This document shows positions 18,932-28,439 of a stretch of 64,000 nucleotides of DNA, piece by piece (within the stretch, counting starts at the first letter, position 1; every line of letters begins with the position of its first letter). The DNA comes from Pseudomonas entomophila L48 (GTDB taxonomy: Bacteria > Pseudomonadota > Gammaproteobacteria > Pseudomonadales > Pseudomonadaceae). The position numbers and the translations under genes are program-made. Where the stretch lies: contig NC_008027.1 of the NCBI RefSeq assembly GCF_000026105.1, positions 4,298,501 to 4,362,500 on the forward strand. The letters run 5' to 3'. Under the pieces are notes generated by a model. The model searched no databases, was not told the DNA's origin, and worked only from the letters and a program-made list of their open reading frames with translations.

Positions 18932-19617
18932 GCCTGGGCCTCCAGCGGGCTGTCGTCACCGCCCAGGTTGATGAATTCCCTATGCTCGACCGCCACGAAA
19001 CGCACCCGGTCGCCGGGCTGCAGCAGGCTGTTCCCTTTCCTGTCGAACAGACGCACCGGGGTGCGGCCAATCAGATTCCAGCCCCCCGGCGACACGGCCG
19101 GGTAGGCGGCGGTCTGGCGCTCGGCAATACCGACGCTGCCCGCCGCCACGCGCTTGCGTGGGGTGCTTAGCCGCGGCGTGGCGAGGCGCTCGTCGACCAG
19201 GCCCATGAAACCGAAACCCGGTGCGAACCCCAGGGCGAACACGGGGTAGTCACGCCTACTGTGCAGGCGGATCACCTCGGTTTCGCTCAGGCCTTCGCGG
19301 GCTGCCAATACCGGTAGCTCCGGGCCGACACTGGCGTGGTACCACACCGGAATCTCGTGCCGACGCCCGGCATCGCCGGCATCCGGCTGCAAGCCTTCCA
19401 GCGCTTGCAGGATCAGTTGGCGCGCCTCACTCGGCGCCAGCTCGAACTGCACCATCAATGTGGTATAGGACGGCACCAGGTCGATCAAGCGTTCACCGAA
19501 CGCCGCCCGCAGACGCTGGCTGGCGGCAAGAATCCACGGCATGTTGGCTTCGTCGATGCGGTCGAACAGCCGCACCATCAGGCTGTCGATGGCGACCACT
19601 TCCAGACGTGCCTTCAT
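18928..19617 (-). CDS. pxpB: 5-oxoprolinase subunit B
   Basis: 229 residues of the KipI/PxpB family, with [46 protein letters not shown] and the conserved C-terminal [15 protein letters not shown]. In Bacillus KipI also inhibits a sporulation kinase, but in this operon the 5-oxoprolinase role is the natural one. It overlaps pxpA and pxpC by four bases each. Confidence 0.93.
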   Translation of the reverse strand: MKARLEVVAIDSLMVRLFDRIDEANMPWILAASQRLRAAFGERLIDLVPSYTTLMVQFELAPSEARQLILQALEGLQPDAGDAGRRHEIPVWYHASVGPELPVLAAREGLSETEVIRLHSRRDYPVFALGFAPGFGFMGLVDERLATPRLSTPRKRVAAGSVGIAERQTAAYPAVSPGGWNLIGRTPVRLFDRKGNSLLQPGDRVRFVAVEHREFINLGGDDSPLEAQA

Positions 19618-20393
19618 GGCTGCTCCAAAGCATCGAACGCCTGGCGGATCTGGCGCACCGCAGCCACGGAGCTGTCGTTGTCACCGTGGACACACAGCGT
19701 ACGCGCCTGCAAACGCACGGCACTGCCATCGTCGGCCACCAGCGTTTCGCCACGGGCCAGACGCACGGCCTGCTCAACCACCAATGCCGGGTCGTGATGC
19801 ACCGCGCCGGGCAGGCGTCGTGACACCAGGTGCCCGCTGGCGGTATAGGCACGGTCGGCGAACGCCTCGAACCACAGCGGCACGCCGATCTCGTCGCCCA
19901 GTGCCTGGGCCGCACGGTCATCGGCGGTGGCCATCAGCATCAGCGGCAGGCCGGAGTCGTAGGCCGCCACGGCCTCGAGCACCGTGCGCAGCTTTTGCGG
20001 GTCGGCCATCATGTCGTTGTACAGCGCCCCATGGGGCTTGACGTAGGCCACCCGCCCCCCGAGTACCTTGCAGATGCCGTCCAGCGCGCCGATCTGGTAG
20101 TGCAGCAAGTCACGGATTTCGTCGTTGCTGCAGGCCATGGAGCGGCGCCCGAAGCCGACCAGGTCCGGGTAGGCCGGGTGGGCGCCGATGGTCACGCCGT
20201 GCGCCAGCGCCAGCGCCACGGTGCGGCGCATGGTGCCGGGATCGCCGGCATGGTAGCCACAGGCGATGTTGGCGCAGTCGATGTAGGGCATCACCTCGGC
20301 ATCCAGGCCCATGCGCCAACTGCCGAAGCTTTCACCCATGTCGCAATTGAGTAGCAGGCGTTTCACCTGGCGGACTCCCGTGTCGATGTTCAT
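19614..20393 (-). CDS. pxpA: 5-oxoprolinase subunit A (LamB/YcsF family)
   Basis: 259 residues with the LamB/YcsF signature [17 protein letters not shown], then [17 protein letters not shown] and [12 protein letters not shown]. It forms the catalytic assembly with PxpB and PxpC. A GTG start nine codons in (20366, GGAG eight bases upstream) is equally plausible and gives a length closer to other members. The gene starts ten bases after the stop of the MFS transporter gene, indicating one operon. Confidence 0.92.
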   Translation of the reverse strand: MNIDTGVRQVKRLLLNCDMGESFGSWRMGLDAEVMPYIDCANIACGYHAGDPGTMRRTVALALAHGVTIGAHPAYPDLVGFGRRSMACSNDEIRDLLHYQIGALDGICKVLGGRVAYVKPHGALYNDMMADPQKLRTVLEAVAAYDSGLPLMLMATADDRAAQALGDEIGVPLWFEAFADRAYTASGHLVSRRLPGAVHHDPALVVEQAVRLARGETLVADDGSAVRLQARTLCVHGDNDSSVAAVRQIRQAFDALEQP

Positions 20394-20403
20394 GTGGCCT
20401 ACC

Positions 20404-21690
20404 TTAACGCGCCTGGAGTTCTTTGCCGCGGGTTTCCGGCAGGCTCAGCGCCGCCAGGATCACCACGCCGTAGGAGACTGCGGCGAACGCGCCAATGCCC
20501 AGGCCCAACGGCACTTTTTCGCCCATCAGGCCGATCATCAATGGGAACAGCGCCGCGATGACTTTGCCGATGTTGTAGCAGAAGCCTTGCCCCGAGCCCC
20601 GGATGCGGGTGGGGAACAGCTCGGTGAGGAACGACCCCATGCCGCTGAAGATGCCCGAGGCGAAAAAGCCCAGCGGGAATCCGAGCCACAGCATCACGCC
20701 ATCGCTGACCGGCACCTGCGTGTACAGCAGCACGATGACGAACGAGCCCACGGCGAACAGGATGAAATTCTTGCGCCGCCCCAGCAGGTCGCTGAGGTAG
20801 GCACTGACCACATAGCCGATGTAGGAACCGACGATCACCATGGCCAGGTAGCCCCCCGTGCCCAGCACGCTCAGGCCACGCTCGTTCTTGAGGAAGGTCG
20901 GCAGCCACGAGGTGATGGCGTAGTAGCCACCCAGCGCACCGGTGGTCAGCAACGAGGCGCGCACGGTGATCCAGAGCATGCCTGGGGCGAAGATCTCGTA
21001 GAAGTGCGAAGGCGCCTCGGCGGTTTCGGCGGCCTTGGCTTCGCGATACACCTCCGGGTCCTTGACCAGGCGGCGGACAAAGATCACGAAGATCGCCGGC
21101 AACAACCCCAGCAGGAACAGCGCGCGCCAGGCCTGCTCGGCCGGCAGCCAGGAGAACAGCAGCGCATAGAGGATCGCCGTCAGCCCCCAACCAATGGCCC
21201 AACCCGATTGCACCATGCCCACCGCCTTGCCACGGTCCTGGGCGCGGATCACCTCGCCGATCAGCACCGCGCCGGCGGTCCACTCGCCACCGAAACCGAA
21301 GCCCATCAGGGTGCGGGCGATCAGCAATTGTTCGTAGCTCTGGGCAAAACCGCAGAGGAAGGTGAAGAAGGCGAACCACAGCACCGTCAGCTGCAAGGTG
21401 CGCACCCGGCCGATGCGGTCGGAGAGAATGCCGGCGACCCAGCCGCCCAGGGCCGAGGCGATCAATGTGCTGGTGTGGATCAGCCCGGCCTCGGCGGTGG
21501 TGATGCCCCAGAGCATGATCAGCGTAGGGATGACGAAGCTGAGCATCTGGGTGTCCATGCCGTCCAGGCCGTAGCCGATCTTGCAGCTCCAGAAAGTGCG
21601 TCGTTGCTGGGAGTCGATGTCGCGGTACCAGGCGAAGGGGCCGCTCGAAGAACGGGCGGGGGCCTGCTGCTGCACGCCGGTCGGGTTCAT
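20404..21690 (-). CDS. MFS transporter of the 5-oxoproline operon
   Basis: 428 residues, twelve membrane segments, with the MFS loop motif [16 protein letters not shown] after segment 2 and [20 protein letters not shown] in segments 4-5, the pattern of organic-acid:proton symporters. As first gene of the operon it probably imports 5-oxoproline or a related acid; this is inference from position only. The start is the ATG at 21690; an upstream extension would lie in the promoter gap. Confidence 0.85.
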   Translation of the reverse strand: MNPTGVQQQAPARSSSGPFAWYRDIDSQQRRTFWSCKIGYGLDGMDTQMLSFVIPTLIMLWGITTAEAGLIHTSTLIASALGGWVAGILSDRIGRVRTLQLTVLWFAFFTFLCGFAQSYEQLLIARTLMGFGFGGEWTAGAVLIGEVIRAQDRGKAVGMVQSGWAIGWGLTAILYALLFSWLPAEQAWRALFLLGLLPAIFVIFVRRLVKDPEVYREAKAAETAEAPSHFYEIFAPGMLWITVRASLLTTGALGGYYAITSWLPTFLKNERGLSVLGTGGYLAMVIVGSYIGYVVSAYLSDLLGRRKNFILFAVGSFVIVLLYTQVPVSDGVMLWLGFPLGFFASGIFSGMGSFLTELFPTRIRGSGQGFCYNIGKVIAALFPLMIGLMGEKVPLGLGIGAFAAVSYGVVILAALSLPETRGKELQAR

Positions 21691-21722
21691 GGATGCCTCG
21701 GCTTGTTGGTATTGTTTTATGG

Positions 21723-21739
21723 GCGACGTCGGGCGTCGC
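21723..21739. promoter_or_regulatory. Inverted repeat in LysR/MFS divergent gap
   Basis: GCGACG (21723-21728) and CGTCGC (21734-21739), spaced by five bases, lie in the 129-base gap between the MFS-pxp operon and the divergent LysR gene. It is a candidate operator for that regulator, although the spacing is not the textbook T-N11-A. Confidence 0.35.
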
Positions 21740-21819
21740 GGCCTGAGTATCATGTTCGAAGGGCGCGCCACTCGCGTCCAACGAGAAAAACAGCCGGTCT
21801 GGAACAAGAAAAACTGATC

Positions 21820-22731
21820 ATGAACCTACGTTTCCTCGAAACCTTCGTCTGGGTCGCCCGGCTCAAGAGCTTTCGCCTCACTGCCGAGAAGCTGTTCACC
21901 ACCCAGGCCTCGGTGTCCAGCCGCATTGCCGCGCTGGAGGCCGACCTGGGCGTGAAACTGCTGCTGCGTGATTCGCGTGGGGTCAGCCTGACGCCCGAGG
22001 GCGGCAAAGTGCTGGAATACGCCGAGCGCATGCTGGAGACGGCCAAGGCGATGAAGCAGTCGCTGGACAGCGACCGAGCCAAGACCGGGCGTATTCGCCT
22101 GGGGGTGATGGACACGGTAATCCACACCTGGATGAGCGCCCTGGTGGCGGAGCTCACCGAGCGCTACCCGCAGGTGGAGATCGAACTGGTGGCCGACACC
22201 GCGCTGAACCTGCGTGAGCAGCTGCAAAAGGGCTTTCTCGACGTGATCCTGCAGACTGACCTGTTGCGCGAGCAGTCCATCCGCAGCCTGGACCTGGCGC
22301 GCTACCCGATGGGCTGGATCGTGGCAGCCGGCTCGCCGCACCATCGCACTTATCCGTCGCTGGCGGAGTTGGCCCGCGAAAGGATCGTCACATTTTCGAA
22401 GAACTCGCGACCGCACCAGGAGGTGCTCAGCCTGCTGCAAGGCGCCGGGGCAGAGGCGCCGCGATTGAACTGCGTGAACTCGGTGGCGGCCATCACCCGG
22501 CTGCTGCGCGACGGCTTTGGTATCGGCGCCCTGCCACCGGCGTTGGTGGATGGCGAGTTGAGCCGGGGCGAACTGGTGTTGCTGGAAGGCTTGCAACCGC
22601 CGCCGAGCCTGGAGCTGGTGGTGGCCTGGCAGACTGGGGTGGCATTGGTGGACGAAGTGGTAACGGTCTGTCGCCAGGTGCTGGAGCGCTATGCGCGGGA
22701 TGTAGGTGGGCAGCGGATCGTGCTGGTCTGA
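21820..22731 (+). CDS. LysR-family regulator, likely of the pxp operon
   Basis: 303 residues: N-terminal winged HTH (FLETFVWVARLKSFRLTAEKLF, TTQASVSSRIAALEADLGVKLL) and a periplasmic-binding-like effector domain (RIRLGVMDTVIHTW to the end). The start at ATG 21820 gives the usual MNLRFLETF opening. Divergent placement from the transporter and pxpABC suggests it controls 5-oxoproline uptake and breakdown. Confidence 0.9.
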   Translation: MNLRFLETFVWVARLKSFRLTAEKLFTTQASVSSRIAALEADLGVKLLLRDSRGVSLTPEGGKVLEYAERMLETAKAMKQSLDSDRAKTGRIRLGVMDTVIHTWMSALVAELTERYPQVEIELVADTALNLREQLQKGFLDVILQTDLLREQSIRSLDLARYPMGWIVAAGSPHHRTYPSLAELARERIVTFSKNSRPHQEVLSLLQGAGAEAPRLNCVNSVAAITRLLRDGFGIGALPPALVDGELSRGELVLLEGLQPPPSLELVVAWQTGVALVDEVVTVCRQVLERYARDVGGQRIVLV

Positions 22732-22735
22732 AAGG

Positions 22736-22805
22736 CCCATTCGCCGGCAAAGCCGGCTCCTACAGGTTGGGCGCGGCCCTTGTAGGAGCCAGCCTTGCTG
22801 GCGAA
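22736..22805. repeat. REP pair (inverted)
   Basis: ATTCGCCGGCAAAGCCGGCT faces GTAGGAGCCAGCCTTGCTGG; the two halves are of different core subtypes. Confidence 0.85.
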
Positions 22806-22812
22806 TCGGCCC

Positions 22813-23334
22813 CTAACGCCAACTCTCTTTCACTGCCTTGCGCCGCCCGCCGAGAATTACCCAGCCCACCAACAGCAACAGGCTCTCGACCACGAACGCC
22901 AGCACGAACCCGGCGCCGATGCCCCAACCGATCGCCTCGGGCACCAGCAGGATCTGGTAGCTGTAGCCCTTGAGCGTCTCCTCACGCAACGCAGGCTCCG
23001 GTTGCACCAGTACATGCCAGGTGCGGCTCACCCAAGATCCCTGCAACGCCTGCCACTCGTGCTCGAGCAGTTGGTTGCGAATCAGCAGGCTCTCGATGCT
23101 GTTGGCATCGCTGTTGAACACCGGATCGTCACTGCTGCGGTAGTGCCGCACCAATGCCTGCAAGTCGCCATTGAAGAACCGCTGGGCAGTCTGACGGAAA
23201 CCGTCGAGCGCCTGGCGCGATTCGAACAGGTGTGCCTCGACGCGCTGGCTGTAATCCTTGACCAACCCCGGGACCTGGATCCCGGCCAGCAGCCCAAAGG
23301 TGAACAACAGCAAGCGCAGGTAGCTTCTGAACAT
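22813..23334 (-). CDS. DUF2937 family membrane protein
   Basis: 173 residues with an N-terminal membrane segment (YLRLLLFTFGLLAGIQVPGL), a periplasm-sized helical middle (residues 25-135) and a C-terminal membrane segment (GAGFVLAFVVESLLLLVGWV). This is the DUF2937 layout, function unknown. The ATG follows AAGGAC; it begins eleven bases after the amidotransferase stop, so it belongs to that three-gene operon. Confidence 0.8.
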   Translation of the reverse strand: MFRSYLRLLLFTFGLLAGIQVPGLVKDYSQRVEAHLFESRQALDGFRQTAQRFFNGDLQALVRHYRSSDDPVFNSDANSIESLLIRNQLLEHEWQALQGSWVSRTWHVLVQPEPALREETLKGYSYQILLVPEAIGWGIGAGFVLAFVVESLLLLVGWVILGGRRKAVKESWR

Positions 23335-23345
23335 GCGGGGCGTCC

Positions 23346-24119
23346 TTAGCTCTGCCCGTGGGCGACGCACTCACCGTGGCGCCACAGGGCCCATTGGCCC
23401 GGCTCATAGCGGTGCCAGGTCTCGTTTTCAGTCAGGGCCTCGGTGGCGATCACCGTGACCACGTCGTTGGGGGTGGTCTCGGTGTGGAAATCAACGATCA
23501 GGTCGACATCCTTCAACCGGGCGGCGCCGAACGGCGCACGGCGGGTGATGTGCACCAGCTTGGTGGAGCAGAAGCAGAACAGCCAGTCGCCATCGCTGAG
23601 CAGGCAGTTGAACACGCCCTTGCCACGGTATTCAGCACAGGCCTCGACCAGCACCGGCAGCAACTGTTCGACCTCGACCGGTTCGGGGAAGGTGGCGCGC
23701 ACGCGGTTGAGCAAGTCGCAGAACGCCGCTTCACTATCGGTGTCGCCCACTGGCCAGTAGAACGTACGCTGGCCGCTGAACTCGCCCAGCTGGCCGTTGT
23801 GCGCGAAGCACCAGTTGCGCCCCCACAGTTCGCGCACGAACGGGTGGGTGTTGGACAGGCAGACCTTGCCGACGTTGGCCTGGCGGATATGGCCGATGAC
23901 CACTTCGCTCTTGATCGGGTAGCGCTGCACCAGGTTCGCCACCTCCGACTCGCTGCTCGCGGCCGGGTCCTGGAACAGGCGCAGGCCGCGCCCTTCGTAG
24001 AAGCCGATGCCCCAGCCATCGCGGTGCGGGCCGGTGCGCCCGCCGCGCTGCATCAGGCCGGTGAAGCTGAAGACGATATCGGTGGGGACGTTGGCGCTCA
24101 TGCCCAGCAGTTCGCACAT
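23346..24119 (-). CDS. Class II glutamine amidotransferase (YafJ-like)
   Basis: 257 residues beginning MCELLGMSANVP: Cys2 becomes the N-terminal nucleophile after Met removal. Also visible are HRDGWGIGFYEGRG, HIRQAN, and FAHNGQL, the glutamine-site motifs of Ntn-type amidotransferases. The protein is a stand-alone glutaminase domain; its acceptor partner is unknown. It is the middle gene of an operon with the membrane proteins on either side. Confidence 0.92.
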   Translation of the reverse strand: MCELLGMSANVPTDIVFSFTGLMQRGGRTGPHRDGWGIGFYEGRGLRLFQDPAASSESEVANLVQRYPIKSEVVIGHIRQANVGKVCLSNTHPFVRELWGRNWCFAHNGQLGEFSGQRTFYWPVGDTDSEAAFCDLLNRVRATFPEPVEVEQLLPVLVEACAEYRGKGVFNCLLSDGDWLFCFCSTKLVHITRRAPFGAARLKDVDLIVDFHTETTPNDVVTVIATEALTENETWHRYEPGQWALWRHGECVAHGQS

Positions 24120-24135
24120 GTTCGCGGCTCCTGGC

Positions 24136-24645
24136 TTACAGACGGGGTTCGACGCGGCCCTGGCCGGGGCCGGGGCGACGTGCGGGCGCGGGGGCCGGGT
24201 CGTCGCGGTAACGGTCGCGGCGATCGGCGGCCACCGGGGCCTCGACCATCACTTCGTCGTCTTCCTTCGCCTGACGCTGGGCGGCAGCTTCCTGGGCGGC
24301 ACGACGCTCACGAGCGCGTTTTTCCAACGGCCAGCGGATCAGTACGAAAACAATGTACAGGGCAAAGGCGATCATGCCGTACATGGCCAGGTCGGCGGCG
24401 GCGCGCAGCTCGTTGCTGCCCACCTTGAACGCTACATCGAGCGCGCCGATTGCGATGGCCGGGGCGAAGCTGTCCTTGACCGGGTCGACAATAGTGGGGG
24501 TGAACAGCAGGACGGCGACCAGCACCCGCAGCGGCTCGCGCAGCCAGCGCCACATCCAGCCGGTCAGCTTGAAGGCCACCAGCAGGCAGCCCAGGGCGGC
24601 AACGGCGTACAGGCCCCAGGCCAGCGTATAGTCGTGTTCGGTCAT
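24136..24645 (-). CDS. Hypothetical inner-membrane protein
   Basis: 169 residues: about four membrane segments (WGLYAVAALGCLLVAF, LRVLVAVLLFTPTIV, then a pair around residues 65-105), followed by a charged Arg/Ala/Glu coil and a Pro/Arg-rich tail (APAPARRPGPGQGR). It is found conserved next to the amidotransferase in Pseudomonas, often mislabelled MFS transporter; the length rules that out. First gene of the operon. Confidence 0.72.
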   Translation of the reverse strand: MTEHDYTLAWGLYAVAALGCLLVAFKLTGWMWRWLREPLRVLVAVLLFTPTIVDPVKDSFAPAIAIGALDVAFKVGSNELRAAADLAMYGMIAFALYIVFVLIRWPLEKRARERRAAQEAAAQRQAKEDDEVMVEAPVAADRRDRYRDDPAPAPARRPGPGQGRVEPRL

Positions 24646-24734
24646 GGTGTTGGTGCATGCCAGGCAAAGAGACGCCTATGATAAACACTTTTACCGGCGC
24701 AGGCTGCCCCCGAGCGGCGCAGTGAGCCTGTCAG

Positions 24735-24814
24735 GGCCTCTTCGCGGGTAAACCCGCCTCCACAGGGATATCGCTGCACCTGTAGGTAGGAGCGGATTTA
24801 TCCGCGAAGAGGCC
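24735..24814. repeat. REP pair (inverted)
   Basis: GGCCTCTTCGCGGGTAAACC faces GAGCGGATTTATCCGCGAAG; its core, CGCGGGTAAACCCGC, differs from the dominant subtype in this window. Confidence 0.8.
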
Positions 24815-24839
24815 AGCAGCCCCAACCAAGAGATCCCCA

Positions 24840-26882
24840 ATGCCCAACGCCCCTCGCCCCCCCATTGCCCGCCCGGCCGAAGGCACCGACCCCTACGCCT
24901 GGCTGCAGAACCGCGACGCCCCCGAAGTGCTGGCCTACCTGAACGCAGAAAACGCCTACCAGGAAGCCTGCCTGGCCGACCAGGCCCCACTGCGCGAACA
25001 GCTGTTCGAAGAGATCAAGGGCCGCATCCAGGAAACCGACCTGTCGCTGCCCTCCCCTTGGGGCCCATACCTCTACTACACCCGCACCACTGCCGGCGAC
25101 GAATACCCGCGCCACTACCGCTGCCCACGCCCGGCCGACGACAGCAACACGGTCGACGAAAGCCGCGAAGAGCTGCTGCTCGACCCCAACGCCCTGGCCA
25201 ACGGTGGTTTCCTCGCCCTCGGCGCGTTCAATGTCAGCCCCGACCACCGCCTGCTGGCCTACAGCCTCGACACCAGTGGCGACGAGGTCTACACCCTGTA
25301 CGTCAAGGACCTGGCCAGCGGCGCGCTGACCACCCTGCCCTTCGACGACTGCGATGGCAGCATGACCTGGGCCAACGACAGCCAGACACTGTTCTTCACC
25401 GAGCTGGACGACACCCACCGCCCCTGGCGCCTGCGCCGCCACACCCTGGGTGAGACCGGCGCGAGCACCGTGTTCGAGGAGCCCGACGGGCGCTTCTTCC
25501 TGCACTGCTACCGCGCCAGCTCCGAACGCCAGCTGGTGCTGCTGCTCAACAGCAAGACCACCAGCGAGGCCTGGGTGCTCGATGCCGCCACGCCGCAGGC
25601 CGCATTCACCTGCCTGGCAGCGCGGGTCGAAGGCCATGAGTACTATCCAGACCATGGCCAACTCGACGGCCAATGGCGCTGGTTCATCCGCAGCAACCAG
25701 GACGGCATCAACTTCGCCCTGTTCCAGGCGCCGGCGGACAGCGTGCCAGCCCGCGCGCAATGGCAGGTGCTGGTGCCGCACCGCGACGACATCATGCTCG
25801 AAGGCGTCAGCCTGAACGCCACGGCGCTGTCCCTGAGCCTGCGAGAAGGTGGCCTGCCGATCATCGAGGTGCACCCGCAAGGGTTGCCGGCCTACCGCGT
25901 CGAGCTGCCGGACGCCGCCTACAGCCTCTACGTGCAGGACAGCCTGGAGTTTGCCAGCACACGTATCCGCCTGCGTTACGAAGCGCTCAACCGCCCAGCC
26001 CAGGTGCGCCAGCTGGAGCTGGCCACAGGCGCCCAGCAGGTGCTCAAGCAGACCCCGGTGCTGGGCCCGTTCGATGCCGACGACTATGTCAGCCAACGCC
26101 TTTGGGCGGTGGCCAAGGACGGCACCCGGGTACCGATCAGCCTGGTGCGCCGTCGCGTCGACCTGGACAAGACCGTGCCGCTGTACCTGTACGGTTACGG
26201 CGCCTATGGCGAAAGCCTCGACCCATGGTTCTCCCACGCCCGCCTGAGCCTGCTGGAGCGCGGCGTGGCCTTCGCCATCGCTCATGTGCGCGGCGGCGGT
26301 GAGCTGGGCGAGGCCTGGTACCGCGCCGGCAAGCAGGAACACAAACACAACAGCTTCGGCGACTTCATCGCCTGCGCTGAACACCTGGTCGCCGAGGGCA
26401 TCACCGCCCGTGATCGCCTGGCCATCAGCGGCGGCAGCGCCGGCGGCCTGTTGATGGGCGCGGTGCTCAACCTGCGCCCGGAGCTGTTCCGCTGCGCCAT
26501 CGCCGAAGTGCCGTTCGTCGACGTGCTCAACACCATGCTCGACCCGGACCTGCCGCTGACCGTCACCGAGTACGACGAATGGGGCAACCCCGAGGAGCCC
26601 GAGGTGTACGCGCGGATCAAGGCCTATGCCCCCTACGAGAATGTCCGCGCCCAGGCCTACCCGGCCATGCTGGTGGTCGCCGGCTACAACGACAGCCGCG
26701 TGCAGTACTGGGAAGCGGCCAAATGGGTGGCGCGCCTGCGCACCCTCAAGACCGACCACAACCCGCTGTTGCTCAAGACCGAGATGGGCGCCGGGCACGG
26801 TGGCATGAGCGGGCGCTACCAGGGGCTGCGCGACGTGGCGCTGGAGTACGCGTTCGTCTTCAATGAACTGGGCGTGGTGTAA
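24840..26882 (+). CDS. ptrB: Oligopeptidase B (protease II)
   Basis: 680 residues of the S9A prolyl oligopeptidase family. The N-terminal half is a beta-propeller. The C-terminal alpha/beta-hydrolase domain has nucleophile Ser533 in GGSAGG, Asp618 in YNDSRV and His653 in AGHGG. PLYLYGYGAYG and HVRGGGELG are conserved oxyanion-side motifs. It cleaves short peptides after Arg or Lys in the cytoplasm. Monocistronic. Confidence 0.94.
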   Translation: MPNAPRPPIARPAEGTDPYAWLQNRDAPEVLAYLNAENAYQEACLADQAPLREQLFEEIKGRIQETDLSLPSPWGPYLYYTRTTAGDEYPRHYRCPRPADDSNTVDESREELLLDPNALANGGFLALGAFNVSPDHRLLAYSLDTSGDEVYTLYVKDLASGALTTLPFDDCDGSMTWANDSQTLFFTELDDTHRPWRLRRHTLGETGASTVFEEPDGRFFLHCYRASSERQLVLLLNSKTTSEAWVLDAATPQAAFTCLAARVEGHEYYPDHGQLDGQWRWFIRSNQDGINFALFQAPADSVPARAQWQVLVPHRDDIMLEGVSLNATALSLSLREGGLPIIEVHPQGLPAYRVELPDAAYSLYVQDSLEFASTRIRLRYEALNRPAQVRQLELATGAQQVLKQTPVLGPFDADDYVSQRLWAVAKDGTRVPISLVRRRVDLDKTVPLYLYGYGAYGESLDPWFSHARLSLLERGVAFAIAHVRGGGELGEAWYRAGKQEHKHNSFGDFIACAEHLVAEGITARDRLAISGGSAGGLLMGAVLNLRPELFRCAIAEVPFVDVLNTMLDPDLPLTVTEYDEWGNPEEPEVYARIKAYAPYENVRAQAYPAMLVVAGYNDSRVQYWEAAKWVARLRTLKTDHNPLLLKTEMGAGHGGMSGRYQGLRDVALEYAFVFNELGVV

Positions 26883-26968
26883 AACGCGTTTTTCGTTGTC
26901 ATAGGGATCGGTCACCCCACCTGAAGGTGACGCGCTCCCTACGGGAGAAACTGTATTGCATTGCCTGC

Positions 26969-27051
26969 ACTGGCCCATTCGCCGGTAAGCCGGCTCCTAC
27001 GCGTTCAGCGCCATACCTGTAGGAGCCGGCTTGCCGGCGAATGGGCCAGTG
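26969..27051. repeat. REP pair (inverted)
   Basis: CACTGGCCCATTCGCCGGTA and its reverse complement bound an 83-base unit with unusually long perfect outer arms. Confidence 0.85.
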
Positions 27052-27121
27052 CAGCCAGCACAAGACAGTTGCCCCCACAGGGTACCGCGGCGCTTTCCCG
27101 ACATGCGAAGAAGAACAACAC

Positions 27122-27595
27122 ATGCCCGACACCCAGCACCTGAACGCCGAGATCCGCGACATGCTCATGGACTGCGGCTTGTTCGACACCCTGCAGCCTG
27201 GCGATTTTCTCACCGCCGCCGGTTACTTCAGCCTCACCGCCGTCGATGAAGGCCAGGCAATCTTCAACGAAGGCGACGCCGGCACCTTCATGTGCATCCT
27301 GCACCGTGGCGTAGTCTCGGTACGCAAGCGCGACGCCAACAGCACCTCAGTGGAAATCGCCACCCTGCGCAAAGGCCGGGCCTTCGGCGAGATGGCCGTG
27401 CTCGACGGCGAGCGGCGTTCGGCCACCTGCGTGGCGGCCAGCGACTGCCAGTTGCTGACCCTGGGCCGCGATTCGCTGGACAAGATGATCAACGACGCCC
27501 CGCGCATCGCCGCGCGCATCATTCGCGCCCTGGCCGTGGCCTTGTCCAAACGCCTGCGCATGCAGGACGGCCAGCGCCTGGCGCAACAGATCTAA
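27122..27595 (+). CDS. Cyclic nucleotide-binding domain protein
   Basis: 157 residues forming one cNMP-binding (Crp-like) beta-roll: FNEGDAGTFMCILHRGVVSV, then the phosphate-binding cassette KGRAFGEMAVLDGERRSATC, followed by the C helix. No HTH or enzymatic domain follows, so it would be a stand-alone sensor or an adaptor. The E and R of GEMAVLDGERRSA fit nucleotide binding. The tail overlaps the convergent proline-rich gene by four bases. Confidence 0.85.
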   Translation: MPDTQHLNAEIRDMLMDCGLFDTLQPGDFLTAAGYFSLTAVDEGQAIFNEGDAGTFMCILHRGVVSVRKRDANSTSVEIATLRKGRAFGEMAVLDGERRSATCVAASDCQLLTLGRDSLDKMINDAPRIAARIIRALAVALSKRLRMQDGQRLAQQI

Positions 27596-27870
27596 TCGTC
27601 GTCGACCGGCCCCTTGGGTGTCGGTGGTTGCAACCCAGGCAATGGCTGATCCTTGGGCGGCCCCGGCAGCGGCATGGGCGGCAGCAGCGGCGCGCCGGGC
27701 TGGTTGTCGCCTGCCTTGGGCGGCGTGCTGGGCGTGATCTGCGGGTAGGGGGTGGGCGTGGGCGTGCCAGGCGTGCCCGGCACCGGGGTCAAGGGCCGCT
27801 GTTGCAGGCCGGCGGCGTCGACCGCGGGCGCTGCGCCAAGCAACAGTGCGGCAAGAATCACAGGCAACAT
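27592..27870 (-). CDS. Proline-rich secreted protein
   Basis: 92 residues: a signal peptide (MLPVILAALLLGAAPAVDA), then a low-complexity chain of Pro, Thr, Gly and Lys (GTPGTPTPTPYPQITP, then PPMPLPGPPKDQPLPG) ending in acidic VDDD. No family recognised. It is a small periplasmic linker-like protein and could alternatively be spurious. The convergent overlap with the cNMP gene is four bases. Confidence 0.6.
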   Translation of the reverse strand: MLPVILAALLLGAAPAVDAAGLQQRPLTPVPGTPGTPTPTPYPQITPSTPPKAGDNQPGAPLLPPMPLPGPPKDQPLPGLQPPTPKGPVDDD

Positions 27871-28002
27871 CTGCAGCCTCCCGTCTGAACCTTCCTACAG
27901 ACTAAGCCCAATGCCACGGATTTGCCTGTCCGCCCGCCCCACAGGCGCGCTAGACTCGATGGCATAACCGTCATTCGCCTGAACCAGAAAAAAGGTCACA
28001 CC

Positions 28003-28368
28003 ATGAGCTCCACCTCCGACGCCACCGCCCGCCTCGACCGCATCCTCGCCGACGCCAAGCGCGACAAGGAAATGGGCTACCGCGACAAGGCGCTGAAAAT
28101 GTACCCCCATGTCTGCGGCCGCTGCGCCCGCGAGTTCTCTGGCAAGCGCCTGTCGGAGCTGACCGTGCACCACCGCGACCACAACCACGACAACAACCCC
28201 CAGGACGGTTCGAACTGGGAGCTGCTGTGCCTGTACTGCCACGACAACGAGCACTCGCGCTATACCGACCAGCAGTACTTCGGCGAAGGTTCGCTGAGCA
28301 CGCCGAAAACGTCGGTGGCCACCCACAACCCGTTTGCCGGGCTGGGCGCGCTGATGAAGAAGGACTGA
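28003..28368 (+). CDS. yajD: HNH nuclease family protein YajD
   Basis: 121 residues with an HNH/zinc fold: CGRCAREF, then LTVHHRDHNHDNNP and LLCLYCHDNEH. The two CxxC pairs bind zinc and HHRDH holds the catalytic His. YajD is a conserved small HNH protein of unknown substrate. The ATG at 28003 is favoured; the upstream extension reads into the gap. Confidence 0.9.
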   Translation: MSSTSDATARLDRILADAKRDKEMGYRDKALKMYPHVCGRCAREFSGKRLSELTVHHRDHNHDNNPQDGSNWELLCLYCHDNEHSRYTDQQYFGEGSLSTPKTSVATHNPFAGLGALMKKD

Positions 28369-28404
28369 CCGTCGATTCACGCCCCTACCAGGTCCGCGAG
28401 CCCG

Positions 28405-28410
28405 TATAAT
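28405..28410 (+). promoter_or_regulatory. Perfect -10 hexamer before the methyltransferase gene
   Basis: TATAAT sits 30 bases upstream of the GTG start of the TrmH-type gene. No good -35 is found 16-18 bases upstream. Confidence 0.5.
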
Positions 28411-28439
28411 CGCGCTCTTTTTTGCGAAGGGCCCCACAG

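Noticed and set aside
20311..21819. Extension of the LysR gene far upstream
   Set aside because: Antisense to the MFS gene; the usual LysR N terminus begins at 21820.
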